A stretch of DNA of 64,000 nt, taken from the NCBI RefSeq assembly GCF_033568475.1, contig NC_133120.1, positions 85,454,151 through 85,518,150 of the forward strand. The letters run 5' to 3'. The notes under the pieces are model-generated. The model was not told the origin of the DNA. It did not search any database and saw nothing but the letters and a program-made list of their open reading frames with translations. Origin of the DNA: Henckelia pumila (lineage: Eukaryota > Streptophyta > Magnoliopsida > Lamiales > Gesneriaceae). Below are positions 56,548 through 64,000 of this stretch, piece by piece. Within the stretch, counting starts at the first letter, position 1. Each line of letters opens with the position of its first letter. Position numbers and translations under genes: made by a program.

Positions 56548-58200
56548 TATAAATGTGATTCTTCAAACTGTTTTAAAAAACAAGAGAGGGATTGGTTTTA
56601 ATCAATAAACATGGATGATGATTAATACAAGAATTTTTGGTAGCCTAACAAAATTATATAATAATAAATAATAAATGTTGTTATCAGTAATTATTTTCAA
56701 TAATAATATCACCCAAAAAAAGTTATCAATTAAATTTCATAGTTATTAACTTTTAATTATATGAACCCTCAATTCCCTTGAAGACAAATTGGACAAGTGA
56801 ATATTAACGAGAATCAAATAAAATACATAGATTAATAAAGTTTGCAGGTTAGAATCTTTTATTTTTTTAAAAAAATAATCATTTGGTTTTGCTGAAAAAA
56901 GAATGTTCAAGAAATTTACAAGTTAGAATTAGAAAAAGCGATTTTTTGTTAGTGTTTCGTGTTCTATTTTTTCATTTTCATTAAAAAAAAAAGTTTTACT
57001 TTCATATTCAATTCGAGCATAAAGTTATTTCTATCTTTTGGTTCGAAAACATTTTAAAAAATTATATCAATAAATCTAAAATAGATCAAAATTATATCTT
57101 AATGACACTGTTAATTACACCATATCCTTACACTGCGTGTGGGGGGAATCAGCAGTGGTAAAACAAAGTTGTATGTATATTTCCTAATAATTGCCAAATG
57201 AAAAGTTGATATGAAATCACATCTCGGACCTAAAAGTCAAAATCTATGTCGACTAGTGATTATTAACAAGTGAGGCCCATACCTTTCTATTTGACTAATC
57301 CCATATGCACCTACGTGTGTTCAGGTCAAGCAAATTTAATTCCATCATCATCATCCTAGCTCATATTAATGTCTACTAGTAAATAATTAAGAGGATCTTT
57401 AATTTTAAATATTCAAATTTCAAAATATAGATTCGCTCCCAATTTAACTCGAAATTAATAATACATTTTAAACAAAATATTTTATATAACAGATATCATG
57501 TTTTCAAACAAAATTTCGTAGCTCGTGAATAGATTCTGTACCTGGAAATTCGAAATTCTGCCATTACAATTGTGCAAGGGATCCATAATTTCGAGCAATA
57601 GTAGTAAGCTGAGAAATTTTTGAAGTTTCGATCGTGTTCCAAACATATATGCATTGTCTGTTTCGAAATAAAAACTCAGTTTTGAAGATTGTTACGCCAA
57701 CTTTTGGAGAAAATCATTCCAATTTGTCAAAGTTTTCATGACCCATTTGACTATCATTATTGAGCTCGAGATTAATTTACACGATCGTCCGAGGTAATTT
57801 CGTTAGTTTTAATTTTTATTTTTTAAAGAAAAAATATTTGTTTCGAATTTTTTTATAGACTGAACATATGTTATTATGTTATCAATATTTATCAAACACT
57901 TAACTAACTATAATTAAAAATTGTTTTCATATATACATATGGCCATAACATTACAATTAAATATAGTAATACAATCTAGTCTTCCGATCCTTAGGATATA
58001 TGATTTATACTTAAAAATTTGATAGCATTAATTTAAATTATCTCAACGAGATGCTTGAATACAAAATCCTGAAAATTTTGATTGGATCTCAAATAAAACC
58101 ATCCTGCCACCTCCATACTTATAATTATCATTAAACTACTGATTTTAGGTAATTTAAATAAATAAAATTCAAAGAATATTATATATATATATATATATAG
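56548..58200. other. AT-rich intergenic DNA
   Basis: I see no gene or intact element. There are short simple repeats only. Confidence 0.5.
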
Positions 58201-58334
58201 TTTTGATATGATGAACACCTATCATGTGCACTTATGTGCGCACCTGCTGATGTGGCGTTCACCGATTGGATGTAGAGGATGCCACGTCAGTAGTGCACAC
58301 AAAAATACACATCATGAATGCTCATAATATCAAA

Positions 58335-58336
<2 letters not shown>
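58201..58336. mobile_element. Foldback MITE in a (TA)n array
   Basis: Imperfect inverted repeats ('ttttgatatgatgaacac...tgctgatgtggc' and the complement of 'gccacgtcagtagtgca...aatatcaaat') are bounded by (TA)n at 58181-58198 and 58337-58371. Related to the element at 19782-19917. Confidence 0.7.
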
Positions 58337-58371
<35 letters not shown>

Positions 58372-58373
<2 letters not shown>

Positions 58374-59590
58374 GCTAGCGTATGAGTACTGAGAAACAGA
58401 TGAGAAGTGCACATGGGAAGACATGGAGACCACATCAGCTGTAATCAAGCAGTGACTCCATCTAGATTCGGACCATCCCCTTATTTTTTTGCCATCATCG
58501 AATATTATTTGCTTCTTATAATAATAATAATTATTATTAAAAAATTACTATTCATGAAATTATGTTTGCAATAAACAACTTTGGTAAATCATTTGTCTTG
58601 TAAACCAGTCAAAATTCAAATGTTATGCCACGTGATTGAGATCATAGATGCCACGTGCTGTCGTCAAGTCAAATTGTTCAATGGTCAAAGTCTATATTTA
58701 TCTTTTTCTTTGCAAACGTAACTAGTCGGCACACTGCCACAATTAGAAGCGACTTTATGTTATATTTGGACCAGATCAAGTGTAATTTAAAATGAAATCT
58801 GTGATGATCATGAGACAATCAATTGTACATATATATTAAAATACAGAAAAAAAATGTTTGTTATTTTAGGTATAGCATATGTACTCAAACGACAAAATAT
58901 ATTAGCTATATATCCAATAATGTTATCCAATCTCGGTACATTTTGGAATATTAAATTTAACATTTTCAGCCTTTTTTTTTTTTTTGAGGGAGGAAACAAA
59001 GTTATTTAATTACCTGCTCCCTCGTTGCTAAATCTGGTGCACTAGTAAAATACAATTGAACTTCAAAAAATACAAATTGCACTTTAAATCAGCCCAATAT
59101 TAATGGCACCGTATAATAAAGGAGTCCAAATATAAAAGCATGCAGCCCAAATTGGAAATGGATCGTTATTTATTTATTTATTTATTTATGTACAATTAAG
59201 GCAATCAACACGATAGCCACCCATATTTTACTTCATCTAGACACAATTGCATTATTTAACATTTTCAAAAATCATACCTTAATAAAATTTTTTTTTAATT
59301 TCTATCACGATCAAAATAATTCTTTCGACACTTGCGTTTGTTGAAGAATATTGTTTAATTTATCCTCCCATATGAAATATCCAGATAATTAATTTTGAGA
59401 CGAGGGATAGATAAAAATTCCGGAAAGCGATACTGGTTGTTTTATTTTATTTTATTTTTTTGATACAATGAAGATGAAAGATTTTTTATTTAATTTAATT
59501 AATCTAAATAAGCCACATAAGTGGAATTTAGACTCAATATCATAATTCATAAAGGTCTTGGGGCCGCTTAACTACGCCAATTTTGACCCA
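58372..59590. other. AT-rich intergenic DNA
   Basis: No gene. Two CACGTG G-boxes lie 25 bp apart at about 58630-58655 ('gccacgtgatt' and 'gccacgtgctg'), with no nearby gene to assign them to. Confidence 0.4.
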
Positions 59591-59690
59591 AAATTGACCA
59601 GTGATAGTTTTATTTCCAAATATTCATGAGCGAATAAATAAAATTGACCAGTGATAGTTTTATTTCCAAATATTCATGAGCGAATAAATA
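59591..59690. repeat. Perfect 50-bp tandem duplication
   Basis: The 50 bases at 59591-59640 (starting AAATTGACCAGTGATAG) are repeated without a mismatch at 59641-59690. This is a recent duplication or an assembly artefact. Confidence 0.95.
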
Positions 59691-59704
59691 ACATTGTATG
59701 GTGA

Positions 59705-60071
59705 GGTACTGTTTGTTTTGACATATTATTAATTTGGGTATAATTTATCTTATCTCATCTCACGTTTTTTTGTCATGTTATTTATCCATCAATTAATTAT
59801 ATATCTTACAAAAATCAAATCATTAAATTTAAATTATTACATTACCATTTATAAATAATAATAATAATATACATATTTTATTAATTATATTAAAAGGTCA
59901 AAATGATAATTTACTATTTTTATATAAAATTTAATCAATCAAATCAAACATACTATAATTTATCAATCAAATTAAATATTATATTAACTATCATTTTTTA
60001 TTTATTTTTAATTACAATATATTACTTATTTTTGCATTATTTATCTCATTTTTAACTTTAAACGGTACTTA
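59705..60071. mobile_element. Tourist-like MITE, second copy
   Basis: It begins GGTACTGTTTG and ends near AAACGGTACT. The interior matches 56157-56547. No clear target duplication remains. Confidence 0.6.
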
Positions 60072-60214
60072 AAGAATGAAGGATTAAATGAGAAGTGACG
60101 TCAGCTATAAGACTTTTCACGCCAATTTCGACTTATTTTTTGACTGTCAATTGTATCATTTCCCATCAACAGAGAAAGGCCCCATGGGCCATGTCCTTTA
60201 ATTTAACAAACCAA

Positions 60215-60246
60215 CCCAAAAAACAAAAAAAAAAACAAAAAAAAAC

Positions 60247-60278
<32 letters not shown>

Positions 60279-60280
60279 AG
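60215..60280. repeat. (CAAAA)n simple repeat
   Basis: Runs of A broken by single C every 4-10 bases. Confidence 0.9.
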
Positions 60281-60395
60281 AAAGGTCTCATGTTAAAGTT
60301 AGCTGGGAAAATCTAAGCTTGGGAAAATCTACCCCATCGGTGGGGTGGTAGTAATTAAATATACTAGTCTCGTGTAAATTTCATGTAGGGCTCTT

Positions 60396-60638
60396 ATATA
60401 TATATTTTTTGAATACAAATATATCGAAAATCAAATTACATTAAATTGTAACACTAAAGAATGAAATTGCCCGCACAATTAACGAAACTTGAATATGGAC
60501 TCGAAACGTGCTTGTTTCAAGCAAAAAAACCAACTAAATCAACTTAAATAAATTAAAAAACTAACCCACAGTCAACGAAAATCGAACATGAAACCAAGGT
60601 TTCAGGGCCTCCATCCACTAGGCCAAGACCTTATTGGC
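60396..60638 (-). mobile_element. tRNA-derived SINE (about 243 bp)
   Basis: On the minus strand the 5' part reads GGTCTTGGCCTAGTGGATGG, including a good A box TGGCCTAGTGGATG (60625-60612). A B-box-like GTTCGATTTTC follows (60587-60577). The 3' end is A/T-rich. The direct repeat AGGGCTCTT (60387-60395 and 60639-60647) flanks it, as expected for target-primed insertion. An internal pol III promoter with no coding capacity marks a SINE. Confidence 0.78.
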
Positions 60639-60647
60639 AGGGCTCTT

Positions 60648-61311
60648 GTATATTAATGAGCCAGATTAAAACAAAAATTTTAGTCTCGAAGTCGAGTCAT
60701 CTGATCATTGACCTCGTATGTACACCTAGAAGAATCTCACCTCCCAATTTCGTAACATTCACACATCTTATTTTAATGAATTTAGTACTTTAGATCCTTC
60801 TATATATATTTTAATTATCGTTTCAATTATCCCAAAATATAATAATGATTGCATGCATGTAGCTACAATTTATATATTCCAAGAACATTCCATTCAATAA
60901 TGCAAACACAAACAAATTCACCAAATTATATGACCTTTTTCAAGTTGTCATGATTACAAAAATCTCCGCAAATAAAAAAAAACACATGAAACCAATGAAA
61001 ATATATTGATTAATGAAACGAAAAATGGACCCAGAGAAATTAAAGAAGAAATATGACAGGAGGACTAAAGTCAAGAATAATTAATTTAAATCCCCAACTT
61101 CCAAAAGCAAAGAAAGAATTCAAAAGCCACCACATTGACCAGCCCCGATACACTGCATGCAAAACTTTTAATTTGGTCTACATGGAAGCTTCTATCCACG
61201 TCCCATCAAATTCTCACCACTAGATCATCCACGTGGAAAACCCCACACCCCCAATCAACTTTTCCCCAACAATATAAGTGCCACCTCACTCGAAACATTT
61301 TGGACAACAAA
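60648..61311. promoter_or_regulatory. Upstream region of the ERF gene
   Basis: A TATA-like AATATAAG at 61271-61278 lies only ~35 bp before the ATG, giving a very short 5' UTR if used. No other element is clear. Confidence 0.35.
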
Positions 61312-61701
61312 ATGGACGAAGAGCCAAGCAACAGAGGCAGGAGTAGTGGCGGAGAAATCAAATACAGAGGTGTCCGCAAGAGGCCGTGGGGGAAGTATGC
61401 TGCCGAGATACGCGACTCGGCGAGGCAAGGGGCCCGAGTCTGGCTCGGGACATTCAACACGGCGGAAGAAGCCGCCAGAGCCTATGATAGAGCGGCTTAC
61501 ACCATGAGAGGTCATCTGGCGATCCTTAACTTCCCCGAAGAGTATAATATGCCGACCAGCTCCTCACATTTTGCCGGGCAGAGGAGGGAAGACGTCGAGA
61601 ATCATGAGCGACAAGTGTTTGAGTTTGAGTATTTCGACGATAAGTTGTTGGAGGATCTTCTTGATTACAACGATCACAATCATGAGAAGAGAAGATATTA
61701 A
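61312..61701 (+). CDS. Small AP2/ERF transcription factor, group IX (ERF095-098-like)
   Basis: 129 residues from ATG 61312. The frame stays open upstream to 61135, but [10 protein letters not shown] is the typical short N-terminus of this subgroup. The AP2 domain spans about residues 17-75: [46 protein letters not shown]. The ERF-type Ala and Asp (AAEIRD) predict GCC-box binding. The C-terminal acidic [15 protein letters not shown] is the group-IXc activation motif. Related Arabidopsis proteins are nuclear activators of jasmonate/ethylene defence genes. Intronless, as usual. Confidence 0.95.
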   Translation: MDEEPSNRGRSSGGEIKYRGVRKRPWGKYAAEIRDSARQGARVWLGTFNTAEEAARAYDRAAYTMRGHLAILNFPEEYNMPTSSSHFAGQRREDVENHERQVFEFEYFDDKLLEDLLDYNDHNHEKRRY

Positions 61702-63294
61702 TTAATTCATCTCTACTCATCATGATTACATTTGTTTGATTATTCATGCTCATGCGTACGTACCCTTAATAATCTTAATTTCCTTTTAAATTACTCTATC
61801 GTTACATATATGTATAATGCATATATATGTAGCTCATGCTGTACGTACGTCAAATAAGTACGGATTGATTTTTGTTTTTTTAATCCTTTCCCCTGTTTTC
61901 ACAAAGTAGGAGATCATAGATATCCTGTGATTTGTTAATGGATTTGGGATCGTTATAATGACCAAAATGCAATTCAGTTACCCATTCATCATGTGACAGA
62001 TTATGATATTTTAGAATATATATATATATATATTTATATTTTAAAAAAATGTAATATTAAAATTGTTAATACTTTCTCAATTCATGAGTCGTCACGGGTG
62101 GTCAACACAACCAGCTTAGGATAGAAGCTTCAGGAAAGTCCTTTTCTGGTTTGCTGGACTCACAAGTTGTGCTCCAAACAAACAAAATTCTGTGGGTGGG
62201 TCGTTAATTTGGGCTGAAGAAGTGACGGCCCAATTTCATCTCTAATCAATTTTTTACACTATCATGACTGTACAAATTGGCCCAAACCCACAACCATCAG
62301 CATTTATAAAGGGTTAGCCACGCAAAATAATAATAATAATTAATAATAAAAAGAGTAAAGTTGTGAATTTGGGACCAGAATTCAATTCAAACAGGAAAAT
62401 CAACACTAGAGACTAAGTACCATGTATCGGGCATATATGATTATAGAGGTGGACATATTTCTGAACGGAAGATTAATGGTTATCTAATAATTCCTTATTC
62501 AATCATGATTAACTAATATTCTTGGCCATTTAAGTGTCACTCAATTCTAATCTTAAGATTCATGAACTTTCTTGTTGAACATTAACACGACTACTCTTTA
62601 AATAAAGCCACTACATTAATTAATCATCAATTGGTTTTAAATTAAAAGTTTGAAAAATGACTTTGGTCAACCAAATTTTTTGATTTATGATCTTTCTTCA
62701 AAAAAAAATTTGCAAAATTACCTTCAAATACAAAGGAAATGCAAACACAAGACAAAGGGAAAAAATTGAGAATGTTATATTTTAAAATCATGGTCAAATA
62801 GAATTACAAAAGGCAATTTTGTATCTTTTTTGTTTTCTTTCTTCTCAAGTTGTTTGGATGCTTAATTGAATTTCTTACTGATTCAGAACAAGAGCTGGTG
62901 GTGATCAGTGTAGAAACAAAGAATAAAAAGATTTAGTAGCATCACTTCAAATTTCAAATTTTTTATTTTAAATTTATACGGTACAAATTATTTATCACAA
63001 TTATATAAAGATGGTTTTACATAAAACTTGGTTATTTTTTTGGTTTTGGTCCTATATGTTATCATATTTTAGAAAATATATAATAACTTGGATATTTTAC
63101 CAAAAGTCCAAAACGTATAATATTAAAATTACACTAAATACTTGGGAAGAAATTGATTATTTAATAAAATAAAAGGAAAGGATTAGTATATTCTAATCTA
63201 TGATTTAATATTCCACCTTGCTTAACTAGAAATGTCAAAATCGTCGGGGGATGATCACCAGCTGGTCGTAGTTGATAGAAAACGTATTGTAATT
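61702..63294. other. AT-rich intergenic DNA downstream of the ERF gene
   Basis: No gene. The first ~150 bases are its likely 3' UTR. A small fragment at 63035-63070 ('ggttttggtcctatatgttatcatatttt') matches the TIR repeats of the MULE-like element at 38009-39299. Confidence 0.45.
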
Positions 63295-64000
63295 GTAGGT
63301 TAAAATAAAGAGTTAGTGTTGTCCACGGTGTCACAGCATCAACGACAACACAGTGTAGCGGAATATAAACAAAAATAAATAACACAAGAAATTAATTTTG
63401 CACGAGTATAAAAACTCGCGCGGGTGCCTTAGGGCTAAATATCACTAGTAAACGTAAGATCAGTCTTACAAAAATAATCCTAGTGATTTTACGAAAAGTC
63501 ATTAAATCCTAAATTTCTCAACTCAAACTTGCATCCTAAATAATCAGAATATAAAACAAATCAGATGCAACTCCCGTAGCCTAAATTGAAGAGACAGAAA
63601 AGATCTTCGATCAACACAGTTCCCACAGTGTTGTCTCTGATGTCTTCAACACGAACGGCAGCACGGGGACAAGCAACAACGATGGTTGTAAAACAATTTC
63701 AGAATCTTCGAATTCTTCTATGTGATTTTCTTTGAAAGCTCTTTTGAATTCTCCTCTGAAGTGTACAATTGTTTGTGCGCAGAATCCTTTACTTATAGAT
63801 GAGAGTCCAAGCAAAGAAAGGATTCCTTGTAGAGTCCTACATAAATAAGAAAATAAGTCTTTGTTAGAAATTAGACTCTTTTGATACCATCTTGATAATA
63901 TATGATAACGATAATACACAATATTTCCTTATCAAGATAATACTCAATCTAGGTAAATATTTTATCTCAATATTTTCGATAATAACACATGAATATTTAC
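63295..64000 (-). mobile_element. Copia-type LTR, cut by the window edge
   Basis: It starts TGTAGGTTAAAAT and shares organisation and blocks with the copia LTRs ('tgcct(t/c)a(g/t)gg...atcactag', 'attttacgaaaa', 'tttctcaac', repeated 'agtgttgtc'). Orientation is minus by comparison. The right end lies outside the window, so solo or full-length cannot be told. Confidence 0.7.

Noticed and set aside
61135-61311. Upstream extension of the ERF reading frame
   Set aside because: Low-complexity composition; the ERF095-098 subgroup starts a few residues before the AP2 domain.

Overview
The window is nuclear DNA from a flowering plant. It has AT-rich intergenic DNA, GT-AG introns, plant-specific gene families (2-oxoglutarate dioxygenases of the ACC-oxidase-homolog group, an ATL RING-H2 ligase, a small group-IX ERF), and many plant transposons. 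I think it is a eudicot, probably an asterid, but the sequence alone does not fix the species.

Layout. 1-6299: intergenic DNA with a nested TIR insertion, a 2.8-kb solo LTR (minus) and a Tourist-like MITE. 6300-26112: a plus-strand cluster of 2-oxoglutarate/Fe(II) dioxygenase genes, named A (6300-7657), B (8455-10250), C (21228-22748, pseudogene) and D (24234-26112). B and C are separated by a ~1.5-kb solo LTR and a ~7.9-kb stack of three Helitron-like elements carrying RPA70-like remnants, a TRIM and foldback MITEs. 26435-29794: a complete five-exon ETFB gene (electron-transfer flavoprotein beta) on the minus strand, tail-to-tail with D. B and C are each followed by a broken copy of ETFB's last exon, so the repeated unit was dioxygenase plus ETFB 3' end.

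~29990-37470: a nearly genome-length endogenous pararetrovirus (Caulimoviridae), starting about 200 bp upstream of the ETFB start codon. Its order is coiled-coil ORF, coat, movement, small ORF, protease/RT/RNase H, transactivator-like, then a TATA box. Several stops and a frameshift interrupt it. 38009-39299: a MULE-like element with long TIRs and a 10-bp target duplication. 39522-51427: a Ty1/copia (Sirevirus-like) retrotransposon on the minus strand with two 783-bp LTRs and CATAT target duplications. It has lost its integrase, has an extra downstream ORF resembling the 'putative plant transposon protein' family, and is split by a 3278-bp solo LTR.

53393-54412: an intronless ATL-type RING-H2 gene (minus). 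61312-61701: a small ERF-type transcription factor gene (plus). A tRNA-derived SINE, two Tourist-like MITEs, a TA-embedded foldback MITE and a truncated copia LTR at the right edge fill the rest.

The dioxygenases probably act in oxidative tailoring of specialised metabolites, as relatives in their clade do, but no substrate can be read from sequence. ETFB is a mitochondrial housekeeping gene. The dioxygenase-ETFB duplication and the nested transposons give internally consistent target-site evidence for the order of events.
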